In this document: positions 26,665-35,693 of the stretch, one piece after another
Numbering within the stretch: the stretch's first letter is position 1
Layout: every line of letters begins with the position of its first letter
Assembly (NCBI GenBank): GCA_964557855.1
Contig: CAZLBP010000020.1
Span: 4,246-68,245, forward strand
DNA from: JAJRZL01 sp964557855
Lineage (GTDB): Bacteria; Zixibacteria; MSB-5A5; GN15; FEB-12
Reading direction: 5' to 3'
Length of the DNA: 64,000 nucleotides
Position numbers and translations under genes: made by a program
Notes under the pieces: model-generated
Told to the model about the DNA's origin: nothing
Databases searched by the model: none
What the model saw: the letters and a program-made list of their open reading frames with translations, nothing else

Positions 26665-29220
26665 ATGAAGCACCATCCGAAAACCAGCAGGGGGCTGTTT
26701 GTCATTGCGATGATCCTTTTCCATTTGGGGGTCGCCGGGTTTGTGTTGGCCGACCCGCCCGCCACGTTCGATCTGAGAGACGTCGGTGGGATCAACTACG
26801 TGACATCAGTCAAGAGCCAGATCGATGGCACCTGTTGGACTCATGGCGCCATGGCCGCTATCGAGGGCAATCTGCTCATGACCGGCAACTGGGCTGCTGC
26901 CGGAGAAACCGGTGAGCCAAATCTGGCGGAGTATCACCTTGACTGGTGGAACGGATTTAATCAGCACAATAACGACGACACCGATCCGCCCACCGGAGGC
27001 GGACTGACCGTTCACCAGGGGGGAGATTACCTGGTAACATCGGCCTATCTGGCGCGAGGCGAAGGTGCGGTGCGGGATGTCGACGGTCAGTCTCATACGC
27101 CGGCGCCGCCCAGGTCGGATACCGGCTGGCACTATTACTATGTCAGGGATATGGAATGGTATACGGCCGGAACCGACCTGAGTCGGATCAACAATATCAA
27201 AGAGAAGATCATATCGGAAGGCGTCATGGGCACGTGCATGTGCTACAGCAGCGCTTTCATTCAAAGCTATATCCATTACCAACCGCCGTCGGACCCGACC
27301 GATCCCAATCACGCCATTGCTATAGTCGGGTGGGACGACAACAAGATCACGCAGGCGCCGCAACCGGGCGCCTGGCTGTGCAAGAACAGCTGGGGGGCGA
27401 GCTGGGGGCTGAGCGGCTATTTCTGGATATCTTACTACGACAAACACTGCGGGCAGCACCCGGAAATGGGCGCCATAACGTTCCGAAACGTGGAGCCGCT
27501 GCAGTACGATACGATATACTATCACGATTACCACGGCTGGCGCGACACCGATACCAACGTGACGGAAGCGTTCAATACGTTTGTCGGCAATCACGCGGGT
27601 GAGGGCGGCGAGTTGCTGGAAGCAGTGAGTTTCTATACTGCGGCGGATACGGTCAACTTCACGGTCAGAATCTATGATCGCTTCAACGGTACAGACTTGC
27701 TCGACGAGTTAGCCGTCAAAACCGGGATCATTGAGTTCCGCGGCTTTCATACCGTCAATCTGGACACCCCCGTACCGCTCGTTCAGGGTGACAGCTTTTA
27801 TGTGTATCTGTCGTTGTCCGACGGCGGCCATCCGTTCGACAGGACCTCGGATGTGCCGGTGTTGCTGGGCGCCGATTACCGCGCGACGGTGATATCCTCG
27901 GCGAACCCGGGGGAAAGCTTCTACTACAGTGGCGGGATCTGGAACGATCTGTATTTCGCGGGCGACACGACCGCCAACTACTGCATGAAGGCGCTGACTG
28001 TTCAGCAGAAGTACCTGAACCTGCTCCTTCCCGAAGGCGCTCCAGATTACATCGATCCGAACACCGAAGCCACTTTCGCCGTGCAGATACAAAGCGGCAG
28101 TGAATCGCTGGTACCGGGCAGCGCAACGCTGTACTATCGGTACGACGGTGGTGTCTGGCTCAGTAATCCGCTCACACTTATGGGCGGGGAGATGTACGAA
28201 GCTGCTTTACCGCCGACCAATTGCGATGCCACTCCCGAATTCTACGTCCAGGCTGAAACCGACGGTGGCCACGTTGTTACGAACCCATCCGGCGCACCAG
28301 CAAACTGCTATCACTGCTGGGTCGGTGACCTGGCGGCCGTCATGGCGGACGATTTCGAGACCGACCAGGGCTGGACTACCGAAGTGTTGGGTGCATCCAG
28401 CGGCTACTGGCAGCGGGGTGTGCCGGTTGATGATCCCGGGTGGGACTACGACCCGGCGGCCGATGCGGACGGCAGCGGACAGTGTTTCCTGACGCTGAAT
28501 CAAATCGGCAACACGGATGTTGACGACGGCGCCGTGCGGTTGACATCGCCCAAGTTCGATATGAGCCTCGGTGGCGGCGTGGTCAGCTACTACTACTATC
28601 TCTACCTTACGAATACTTCCGGAGCCGTAGACATGCTGCTGGTGGAGATGAACAACAACGATGGCACCGGAGCGTGGGTCGAGGTCGCCCGTCACGATTC
28701 TGACGGCGGGCTGGACTGGCGGTATCATCAGATTCACGAAGCCGACATGATTGCCGCCGGCGTGACGCCCACTTCTCGGATGCGCCTGAGATTCACCGCC
28801 AACGACGCCGACCCGCAGAGCATTGTCGAGGCCGGTATTGACGGCTTCACCGTCAGCGTCCTCGACTGTGAAGACGTGGCCGATACCGACACGGACGGTA
28901 TCCCCGATACGGCCGACAATTGTCCGCTGGTTTACAATCCGGAACAGACGGATACCGATGGCGACGGTATCGGTGACGCCTGCTGTTGCGTTAACCGGGG
29001 TAATGTAGACCATGTGGTTGGAGTTGGCGGGCCGATTGATGTCACCGACCTGTCGTACCTGGTCGACTACCTCTTCCGCTCCGGTTCGATACCGCCTTGT
29101 CCGGAGCAGGGTAATGTTGACGGTGTTGAAGGAGCGGGCGGGCCGATTGATGTCGCCGACCTGTCCTATCTGGTCGACTTCCTCTTCCGAGCCGGACCGC
29201 CGCCACCGGACTGTCCGTAG
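26665..29220 (+). CDS. secreted papain-like (C1) cysteine protease with TSP3 and dockerin-like tail
   Basis: An 851-residue exported protein. GGAGG lies 6 nt before the chosen ATG. The signal peptide ends near residue 29 (FVLAD). The C1 peptidase domain is complete: oxyanion Gln52 and catalytic Cys57 in SQIDGTCWTHGA, His216 in NHAIAIVGWDD, Asn241 in CKNSWGASWG. No long propeptide is visible ahead of it. A beta-rich middle region (about 270-540) and a jelly-roll-like domain (about 555-735) follow. Then comes one thrombospondin type 3 repeat (DTDGDGIGDAC) and two dockerin-like units ending DCP. I infer an active extracellular protease tethered through its tail. Confidence 0.9.
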   Translation: MKHHPKTSRGLFVIAMILFHLGVAGFVLADPPATFDLRDVGGINYVTSVKSQIDGTCWTHGAMAAIEGNLLMTGNWAAAGETGEPNLAEYHLDWWNGFNQHNNDDTDPPTGGGLTVHQGGDYLVTSAYLARGEGAVRDVDGQSHTPAPPRSDTGWHYYYVRDMEWYTAGTDLSRINNIKEKIISEGVMGTCMCYSSAFIQSYIHYQPPSDPTDPNHAIAIVGWDDNKITQAPQPGAWLCKNSWGASWGLSGYFWISYYDKHCGQHPEMGAITFRNVEPLQYDTIYYHDYHGWRDTDTNVTEAFNTFVGNHAGEGGELLEAVSFYTAADTVNFTVRIYDRFNGTDLLDELAVKTGIIEFRGFHTVNLDTPVPLVQGDSFYVYLSLSDGGHPFDRTSDVPVLLGADYRATVISSANPGESFYYSGGIWNDLYFAGDTTANYCMKALTVQQKYLNLLLPEGAPDYIDPNTEATFAVQIQSGSESLVPGSATLYYRYDGGVWLSNPLTLMGGEMYEAALPPTNCDATPEFYVQAETDGGHVVTNPSGAPANCYHCWVGDLAAVMADDFETDQGWTTEVLGASSGYWQRGVPVDDPGWDYDPAADADGSGQCFLTLNQIGNTDVDDGAVRLTSPKFDMSLGGGVVSYYYYLYLTNTSGAVDMLLVEMNNNDGTGAWVEVARHDSDGGLDWRYHQIHEADMIAAGVTPTSRMRLRFTANDADPQSIVEAGIDGFTVSVLDCEDVADTDTDGIPDTADNCPLVYNPEQTDTDGDGIGDACCCVNRGNVDHVVGVGGPIDVTDLSYLVDYLFRSGSIPPCPEQGNVDGVEGAGGPIDVADLSYLVDFLFRAGPPPPDCP

Positions 29221-29258
29221 TAGAGTTCCCTGTCTCTTCGTAAAGACACCTCCCCTGA

Positions 29259-29292
29259 ACAGCCACCCTTCGCCGCCCGGCGGGGTGGCTGT
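29259..29292 (+). terminator. hairpin after the C1 protease gene
   Basis: ACAGCCACCC pairs with GGGTGGCTGT around a GC-rich loop, followed by TTTCGG. The stem is identical to the one after the SBBP gene. Confidence 0.65.
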
Positions 29293-29487
29293 TTCGGCTG
29301 GCACGGATACGTGCAGATTCCCTGTTTGTTGTTGAGTTCCCAGCGGTTATATCACCGTAATATACTGCCGTGCAGATCGTTACAGCTGTCGTAGGAAGTT
29401 CCCGATTTGTCCCTTATTCGTTAAGATTTTCCTCCGGTTGTCGAAAATAATCCGTAAGAGCAACCAGTTCTCCAAAGGAGGAAAAAC

Positions 29488-30093
29488 ATGAGGAAACTGC
29501 TTATTGTCAGCACCATCTTACTGGTCGTACCGGCTCTGGCCTCCGCCCAGGCGCCGCAGCCGTTCAGCCTTCACCTGGGGACCGCCGTGTCGCTGCCGAC
29601 CTCGCCTCAGGAATTCGCGGACTTCTACAAAATGGGCTTCCACGGTTCGGCGGGTATCGGCTACAAGCTGTCACCTGGCGTGCAGGCGGTAGCTAAAATC
29701 GAATATCACCGTTTCCAGCTCGATGCCGAAGCCGATCCGCTTCTGGCGGGACTTAACGTCGATGGCGGCCACAACAATATGTGGATGTTCGGCGGCGATC
29801 TACGGTATGCGTTCGACATGCCGCAGGCTCCGTTGCAGCCGTACGTTCTGGGCGGCCTGGGATTGGCGCACATTTCCATTTCGGAGCTGTCGAGTTCCAA
29901 TCCACTGGCAACCGGCCTGAATGACTATCAGCCTGAGGCGCAGAACAAGGTCTATTTCAACGTGGGCACCGGTGTCGAGCTAGCGACCGGTCCGATGTGG
30001 AGTCTGTTCGCCCAGGTGCGTTACGTCTCGGTGCAGACGGAAGGCGACCCGTCCGGGTTCATACCGATTACATTAGGCCTGAAGTTCTTCTAG
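29488..30093 (+). CDS. outer-membrane beta-barrel protein
   Basis: A 201-residue exported protein with a clear signal peptide (LLIVSTILLVVPALASAQA) and alternating hydrophobic strands ending in a terminal aromatic (LGLKFF), as in OmpA/OprF-like 8-stranded barrels. Strands such as FSLHLGTAVSLPT, GSAGIGYKLSPGVQAVAKIEY and PYVLGGLGLAHISI are visible. AAAGGAGG lies just before the ATG. It has its own terminator and so forms a single-gene unit. Family placement as outer membrane beta-barrel is secure; the role (structural, porin-like or adhesin-like) is unknown. Confidence 0.85.
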   Translation: MRKLLIVSTILLVVPALASAQAPQPFSLHLGTAVSLPTSPQEFADFYKMGFHGSAGIGYKLSPGVQAVAKIEYHRFQLDAEADPLLAGLNVDGGHNNMWMFGGDLRYAFDMPQAPLQPYVLGGLGLAHISISELSSSNPLATGLNDYQPEAQNKVYFNVGTGVELATGPMWSLFAQVRYVSVQTEGDPSGFIPITLGLKFF

Positions 30094-30140
30094 GCGAGAG
30101 CGAAATTCGGTAGCTCTGCGGAGCTGCTTTTTTAGCGCAC

Positions 30141-30180
30141 GAGGGAAACGGTTAGGGGCTAGCCGTTTCCCTCTCTTTTT
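30141..30180 (+). terminator. terminator of the beta-barrel gene
   Basis: GAGGGAAACGG pairs with CCGTTTCCCTC, followed by CTTTTTT. Confidence 0.92.
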
Positions 30181-30362
30181 TGCGTATTCCCTATCAATTC
30201 CTTACGGCAGGCAACGAGTACACATGAGGCTCACCCCAGGCTGTGTTACCGCCGGTCATTTCACTGTGGCCGTTATTCCATTTCCGGTCGGCGGCCCATA
30301 ATCTGGAGCTGTCCAGCTGTGCCGGCCGCCTGTTCGTGTGACGACGGCAGTGCGATTGCCGG

Positions 30363-31334
30363 CTAATACCCTCGCAGTACGTCAACCCGATTCGGCAGGG
30401 TCTCACCTCTGGCGGCTCGGTTCAGAAGGTCAGCCAGGTGGTGTATACGGTGCTCCTCGGTTTCGCTCGTATGGCCGGCTAAATGGGGCGTCATGATTAC
30501 ATTATTCAGTTCGTGGAAGGGGTGATCGGCAGGATACGTTTGGTGTCGCTCCGATTCATCCTGCGGATAATTATACCAGACATCGAGGCCGGCTTTCAGC
30601 TTGCCTGCAGTCAGGGCTTCATATAACGCCTCTTCCTCTATGATCCTGCCTCGGGCGATATTGACGAGGACCGCGCCTCGAGGCAGCAGCGCGAGTTCCT
30701 TGCCGCCGATGAGCCCGTCCGTCTCGGGGGTCCAGGGCAAGGCAATATGCAGCACGTCCGTTTCCGGGAGTACATCGTGCAGTCGAGACGGGTCGTGGAA
30801 AGTTACTTCGCTGTCTTCCTTATTCGAAGCATTCCTCTTTATCACCTGCACCTGCATCTGCAATGCCAGGCAAACGGCCGCAATATGTCGACCTATTCCC
30901 CCGTACCCCAGGATCAAGCAGCGTTTGCCGCTCAGGGTAATCGCATTACTCGATTCGTAGCGCGGAGTCCAGTCGCCGTGGCGCAGTTTGCGATCGATAC
31001 CGACCGTGTCTTTGGCGGCGCAGAGCATCAGGTTGACGGCCATCTCGGCCGTGGGGAGAGCGTTGTGATGGATGTTGTGAACGGCGATCTGCGGGTACCC
31101 AAGCATCAGCTCGCGCGTGGCTCGGGGCAGTCCGGCCCAGGGGATCACCAGCGTCTGCAATTCGGGGCTGGCTTCGATATGCTCTTTCTCCGGAACGCCG
31201 GCAATCAGGATACGGTATGTCGGCTGTTTCGGAAGGTCGGAACCGGCGGTCAAATCGGTATTGCCGTCCAGCAAAGTCGTCAGTCTCTTCAGCCATTCCG
31301 GATCGTTGTCTTCAAGCAGATGTACGTGCAGCAT
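30363..31334 (-). CDS. D-isomer-specific 2-hydroxyacid dehydrogenase family protein
   Basis: A 323-residue cytoplasmic NAD(P)-dependent oxidoreductase. The Rossmann motif GYGGIGRHIA lies near residue 150. The catalytic Arg is in NIARGRIIEEEAL and the catalytic His in MTPHLAGHT. The N-terminal substrate domain includes VIPWAGLP. Members reduce 2-keto acids or oxidise D-2-hydroxy acids (phosphoglycerate, lactate, glyoxylate); the exact substrate is not apparent. It lacks the C-terminal ACT domain of many SerA proteins. AAGG is only about 3 nt before the ATG. It is convergent with the beta-barrel gene and divergent from corA. Confidence 0.9.
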   Translation of the reverse strand: MLHVHLLEDNDPEWLKRLTTLLDGNTDLTAGSDLPKQPTYRILIAGVPEKEHIEASPELQTLVIPWAGLPRATRELMLGYPQIAVHNIHHNALPTAEMAVNLMLCAAKDTVGIDRKLRHGDWTPRYESSNAITLSGKRCLILGYGGIGRHIAAVCLALQMQVQVIKRNASNKEDSEVTFHDPSRLHDVLPETDVLHIALPWTPETDGLIGGKELALLPRGAVLVNIARGRIIEEEALYEALTAGKLKAGLDVWYNYPQDESERHQTYPADHPFHELNNVIMTPHLAGHTSETEEHRIHHLADLLNRAARGETLPNRVDVLRGY

Positions 31335-31596
31335 AAGCCTTCTTCAGGTCGGTGAGTATCCGTACTCGTTTGATGCCATTTCGACATAATAGTTAAAAGT
31401 TGTGTCCGGAGTAAGCGGATTTTAGGTTTACAGGAGTCCGTAGTTAGAACCCGGGCGGGGAAATCGGCCCGCCCCTGCGCTGAACCGTGGCCGATTAACA
31501 GAGGTGCTGTCGGGCCACTCTGCCCGAAAGCCCCTGTGGCCTCAGGATAAGTCATCCGAAGGCACCGGCGCGTTCTGCGTCACGAGAGGAACGGTT

Positions 31597-32679
31597 ATGT
31601 CACTCTTTGTAAGGAGAGCATCGAAGAAACTCGGTCTGAAGCCGGGTAGTGTTGTCTTCGTCGGCAAGAAACGGGTCGAGACGACCGCCATCGACGTTAT
31701 GGACTTCACCGCTACCGAACTGACCGAGTACCGGGCGGCGAACGTCGAAGACTGTTTTGCGCTCAAAGATTCGCCGACCATGAGCTGGATAAACATCACG
31801 GGGATTCACGATGTTGAGGTCGTTGAGAAGATCGGAAAACATTTCGACCTGCATCCCCTGATCCTGGAAGACATAGTCAATACCGGCCATCGGCCCAAAA
31901 TAGAAGATACCGGCGATGCGATGTTTATCGTGTTTCGCATGCTGTATATGGATGATAAAACAAATGAGCTTATGTCCGAGCAAGTCAGTGTTTTGTTCGG
32001 TAAGCACTGGGTAATTACGTTCCAGGAGGCTCCGCAGGACGTGTTCAACCTGGTTCGAGAACGTATCAGAAAGACGGTGCCGCGCCTGCGGGCTATCCAC
32101 GCCGACTACCTGGGTTACGCGTTGATCGATGCGGCGGTCGACAACTACTTCGTGGTGCTCGAAAATATCAGTGAGCGCATCGAGACGCTGGAGGACGAAC
32201 TGGAAGACAACGGCGGAAGCGAAAGTCTGGAAACGATCCGAGCCCTGAAACATGAGCTGATATTCCTGCGCAAAGCCATCTGGCCCTTGCGGGAGGTCAT
32301 TGCGGGACTGGAGCGGTCCGAATCCCGGCTGATCAACAAGATGACGCGCCCGTACATCCGCGATTTGTACGAACACGTGGTTCAGGTCATCGATACGGTG
32401 GAGACCTTTCGGGACATGGTATCCGGGTTGCTGGATTTGTATCATACGAACGTCGCCAACCGCATGAACGAGATCATGAAGGTGCTGACGATTTTCGCCG
32501 CCCTGTTCATTCCGCTCGGGTTCCTGGCCGGTGTTTTCGGTATGAATTTTGACACCAATGTCAGCGATTACAACATGCCGGAGCTCAGTTTCAGATTCGG
32601 CTACATAATGTTCTGGGCATTGGCTGTTGCCTTGGCAGGCGGCTTGCTTTTCTACTTCAAGAAGAAGAAGTGGCTGTAA
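31597..32679 (+). CDS. corA: magnesium/cobalt transporter CorA
   Basis: A 360-residue inner-membrane divalent cation channel. A cytoplasmic alpha/beta domain and long stalk helix (including ERIETLEDELEDN) lead to two C-terminal transmembrane helices. The selectivity motif GMN is at about residues 315-317 in GVFGMNFDTN, and the protein ends in a basic KKKKWL tail. AGAGGA lies 7 nt before the ATG at 31597; an in-frame upstream start would add an unrelated 31-residue stretch. Length is normal for the family. It probably supplies Mg2+. Its stop lies 7 nt from that of the convergent downstream gene. Confidence 0.95.
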   Translation: MSLFVRRASKKLGLKPGSVVFVGKKRVETTAIDVMDFTATELTEYRAANVEDCFALKDSPTMSWINITGIHDVEVVEKIGKHFDLHPLILEDIVNTGHRPKIEDTGDAMFIVFRMLYMDDKTNELMSEQVSVLFGKHWVITFQEAPQDVFNLVRERIRKTVPRLRAIHADYLGYALIDAAVDNYFVVLENISERIETLEDELEDNGGSESLETIRALKHELIFLRKAIWPLREVIAGLERSESRLINKMTRPYIRDLYEHVVQVIDTVETFRDMVSGLLDLYHTNVANRMNEIMKVLTIFAALFIPLGFLAGVFGMNFDTNVSDYNMPELSFRFGYIMFWALAVALAGGLLFYFKKKKWL

Positions 32680-32686
32680 GGCAAGA

Positions 32687-33781
32687 TTAGTACCAGTGCC
32701 GGGGTACGTCTACAAAAAAGACCAACGTCGGCTCTATCGGATAACGGTCAAAGACCGTTACCAGCCGCTTTCCCTGACGAAACCAGCCCAGCCCTTCGAA
32801 GTTGATGTTCCTCTCGGGTTCTTCCTCAAGCATCTTTCGCAACGAAAGAATGTGGTCCTGCTGGGCCTCCGTACAACGCTGCAGGTCGTTGTCCGAGAGG
32901 GCCTGCAGCGAGGCCACGGCTGTCTGCTGGACGTTGATCGACTCTCCGAACGGCCGACCGTCCATTGTGAAGCGCAACGCCTCGGTCGGGCCGTAAGTCG
33001 GTGATGAATTAACCGGTGAGTTGGCGGGCGCAATAAGTACAATGAACCCTTCGATGAGACTGTCGGCCTCATGCCACGCGTGCCACACGAGGTCACTGGC
33101 CCGATACCGCATGGCATCCGGCGGCTTTCCCTCCGGTTCCGGGACTTGAAGCGTGATAACGGTATCCGGGTCATGCACCCAGTCGACCGACGAATCGGCC
33201 GGTATCGTATGCACCAGGATGATCGGTTTCAGGGGAGTGCGACCGACCAGAGGCGCCAGTTGCGGCGGGGTCAAATAGAGATCAGGATAGCCTCCTTCCC
33301 ACAGGATGGCCGTTCGCGATGCGCCGTTTGCTGCCGGCACGACGGCCAGCCCTTCCAGACCCTTGTTGCCGAATTCGTTTAAGGTCGGCGGATACCTGGC
33401 GATCAGGCCGTAAGAAGCGGCAGAGGATGTCGGCGGTCCGGCCAGCGATGTCAGATCTTCGGAAAGCACGACGACCCGTCCGTCCGCAAGTATATCAATC
33501 GACTCGAGGTCAACGACCGTTTCGGCGCCGTCGAGGATGACTTCGACCATTTCTTGCGGATCCGGCGCCAGCACGTTGGCGGCAGTGTCCGTCACGAATA
33601 ATTTGAAATACCGGCCGGGATTGTCGTCGCCGACCAACAGCAGCGTATCGCCCATCGCACTGATCCCCGAGGCCTCCTGGAGCGGCAGCGTGTATGTGCT
33701 TTCCGTGTTGCCGGGCTGGAAACAGGACAAGGTCGTAGCCAGCCCGAAACACAAACAGACAATGAGAGTGCGGGAGTTCAT
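32687..33781 (-). CDS. putative lipoprotein with phytase-esterase-like propeller
   Basis: A 364-residue exported protein. The signal ends in TTLSC, a plausible lipobox. The region starting LPLQEASGISAMGDTLLLVG and ending with NINFEGLGWF resembles the esterase-like phytase/SdiA-regulated propeller families, in which EASGI and EGLGW mark the first and last blades; NKGLEGLAVV gives another blade. Such proteins often bind calcium and may hydrolyse phosphoesters, but no catalytic set can be confirmed here. It is convergent with corA with almost no gap. Assignment to the fold is moderate; activity is unknown. Confidence 0.65.
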   Translation of the reverse strand: MNSRTLIVCLCFGLATTLSCFQPGNTESTYTLPLQEASGISAMGDTLLLVGDDNPGRYFKLFVTDTAANVLAPDPQEMVEVILDGAETVVDLESIDILADGRVVVLSEDLTSLAGPPTSSAASYGLIARYPPTLNEFGNKGLEGLAVVPAANGASRTAILWEGGYPDLYLTPPQLAPLVGRTPLKPIILVHTIPADSSVDWVHDPDTVITLQVPEPEGKPPDAMRYRASDLVWHAWHEADSLIEGFIVLIAPANSPVNSSPTYGPTEALRFTMDGRPFGESINVQQTAVASLQALSDNDLQRCTEAQQDHILSLRKMLEEEPERNINFEGLGWFRQGKRLVTVFDRYPIEPTLVFFVDVPRHWY

Positions 33782-34015
33782 TATCTCTTTAGGTCCTCAC
33801 TTTTCATGCTATAACAGTCTGGAACTAAATGTTGTGTATCCAAGCGCCAATGACAAGAGAATCCTTCATATTTCAGACACGACCAGTGTCAGTACCAGCG
33901 CCAGGGGATTATAGGGCTTTTGAGCAAGACCTCAAGAGGATGACGAACGGGAACATATTCTTCCAACTACTTGTCGTTACAATCAAAGTCGGAACAAATG
34001 AAATTGGAGAGATAA

Positions 34016-34714
34016 ATGATTGAAGTTCGGAAATCCGAAGATCGCGGGCATGCCGACCACGGCTGGCTCAATACCTATCATACCTTTTCGTTCAACACGT
34101 ACTATGATCGGAAGCACATGGGTTTTCGTTCGTTGCGTGTGATAAACGAGGATCGCGTACAGCCGGGCAAAGGGTTTGGGACGCACCCGCATCAGGACAT
34201 GGAAATCATCTCATATGTTCTTGAAGGTGCTTTGGAGCATGAAGACAGCATGGGCAACGGGTCCGTCATCCGTCCCGGCGACGTGCAGCGGATGAGCGCC
34301 GGTACCGGAGTGCTTCACAGTGAACAGAACGCCTCACAGACGGAACCCGTCCACTTTCTGCAGATCTGGATTATTCCCGATCGAAAGAGCGTTCAGCCGA
34401 GCTACGAACAAAAGATGTTCTCGCGAGAGAACAAGCTAAACCGTTTGCGGTTGATCGCGTCAGTCGACGGTCGCGAGGATTCGGTGACGATTCATCAGGA
34501 CGCTTCAGTGTACGCCGCCGTCCTGGAGGCGGACCGGTCGGTGACTTTTCCCATTGCCGACCAGCGTCACCTGTGGATTCAGGTTCTCCGTGGTCAGGTA
34601 AGTGTAAACGGACAGCCTCTTTCAGCGGGGGATGGTGCCGCCGCAAATGATGAGGCGGAAGTCAGCATAAAGGGCGTTGGCGAAGCTGAAATTCTGGTGT
34701 TTGATTTGTCCTAG
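34016..34714 (+). CDS. pirin family protein (YhaK/quercetinase-like bicupin)
   Basis: A 232-residue bicupin. The metal-binding set of the pirin N-terminal cupin is intact: H57 and H59 (THPHQDMEI), H101 and E103 (LHSEQN). The flanking GFGTHPHQDMEIISYVLEG and SAGTGVLHSEQN motifs are diagnostic. Bacterial pirins such as YhaK and YhhW can have quercetin 2,3-dioxygenase activity or act as redox-responsive proteins; which applies is not visible. GGAGAG lies 5 nt before the ATG. The stop codon overlaps that of the convergent ArsC-like gene in a CTAG palindrome. Confidence 0.92.
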   Translation: MIEVRKSEDRGHADHGWLNTYHTFSFNTYYDRKHMGFRSLRVINEDRVQPGKGFGTHPHQDMEIISYVLEGALEHEDSMGNGSVIRPGDVQRMSAGTGVLHSEQNASQTEPVHFLQIWIIPDRKSVQPSYEQKMFSRENKLNRLRLIASVDGREDSVTIHQDASVYAAVLEADRSVTFPIADQRHLWIQVLRGQVSVNGQPLSAGDGAAANDEAEVSIKGVGEAEILVFDLS

Positions 34715-35343
34715 TGACGTTCGTCAGGGTTCACCTGCGAAAACAGATAGAACATCTCGGTACAGATCTGGCGACAGCGTTCATCATACGCTGCTTCTTC
34801 TCTGTCCGTCCCGTCGAACTCCTGAGGATCCTCGTACGTGATGGAGATGCGTTCTTCCGCGCCGAACACCATCGGGCAGGCCGCATCGGCCCGGGAGCAG
34901 GTCATCACCGCACAATAGCCCGTGTTCGGGTTGGGTTCTTGACTGTAGACTTTGGAGAAGGCTTCCATAACAGGCCCCTGAACATGCCACCGGACGTGGT
35001 AAACCGAATTAATATCCCCCGACGTTTTCTCAACGATGAAACCTGCTCGTTCGAGAGCAGCAACAGCCCGGGGATTGAAGGCGGTCGCCTCAGTGCCGCC
35101 CGAAAACGTCCTTACACCGGGGATACCATAGTACTCCGCCGCCGTCTGAGCCCAAATCTGGGACAGGTGACTGCGACGGGAGTTATGTGTGCAGATGAAG
35201 GTGAGTTGTGACTCCCGACCGTCGGCCGCCCGCGCCTGCACGTACGCGGCCGCTTTATGCAAGTGTTCCTTGCGCTCGCCGGGGATATTCTCGAACGCCT
35301 TCACACTCTCGTCGATATATGTTTGTAATTCCGGACTTACCAC
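34711..35343 (-). CDS. arsenate reductase-like low-molecular-weight phosphatase
   Basis: A 210-residue cytoplasmic protein of the low-molecular-weight tyrosine phosphatase fold. The P-loop CTHNSRR gives Cys51 and Arg57 (CX5R). Two further cysteines, C149 and C156 in TCSRADAAC, have the seven-residue spacing of the resolving pair in thioredoxin-coupled arsenate reductases, so the full redox relay is present. It is longer than typical ArsC because of an N-terminal helical extension. The GTG start at 35343 is chosen because GAGGG lies 7 nt upstream; ATGs at 35364 and 35388 lack a site. No other arsenic genes are adjacent, so the natural substrate is uncertain. Confidence 0.75.
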   Translation of the reverse strand: MVSPELQTYIDESVKAFENIPGERKEHLHKAAAYVQARAADGRESQLTFICTHNSRRSHLSQIWAQTAAEYYGIPGVRTFSGGTEATAFNPRAVAALERAGFIVEKTSGDINSVYHVRWHVQGPVMEAFSKVYSQEPNPNTGYCAVMTCSRADAACPMVFGAEERISITYEDPQEFDGTDREEAAYDERCRQICTEMFYLFSQVNPDERH

Positions 35344-35693
35344 TTTCTGTCCCTCATTTCCCATGATCGTTACGATTGATGACGGCATTATCAGAAACGA
35401 AGTTCACGTGGTGGTGGTTCACGAAGTTGCTTTTCCCGTACTGATATCTACTTAGCATAATGGTACCCAGATTACACGTTATCGGTAGCCGTGTCAATGT
35501 CAATAAAACAATTTCGACCCGTTTAGTTCTCGACTGATGCGTGATGGTATGTTGGCAAACGTGACGAAATCGGCCGGCGTGATTGCTGCCCGACCGCGAA
35601 GTGAACATCCGCTATACAGACTTGTTACACACATAATGCTAACCATAGTCCATTAAAGAACGAAACAGACACCAGAAAAGAAGGATACGCCAT
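35344..35693. other. 350-nt gap between divergent genes
   Basis: The gap contains the minus-strand promoter and a leader of about 120 nt for the ArsC-like gene. The SDR ribosome-binding site AAGGA lies at its right end. No other feature is visible. Confidence 0.5.
35469..35497 (-). promoter_or_regulatory. promoter of the ArsC-like gene
   Basis: On the minus strand TTGACA, 17-nt spacer, TAATCT. A second TTGACA directly abuts it upstream. Confidence 0.65.

Noticed and set aside
35354..35608. Leader ORF in front of the ArsC-like gene
   Set aside because: A 34-codon ATG frame exists in the leader, but it lacks a ribosome-binding site and overlaps the likely gene start.
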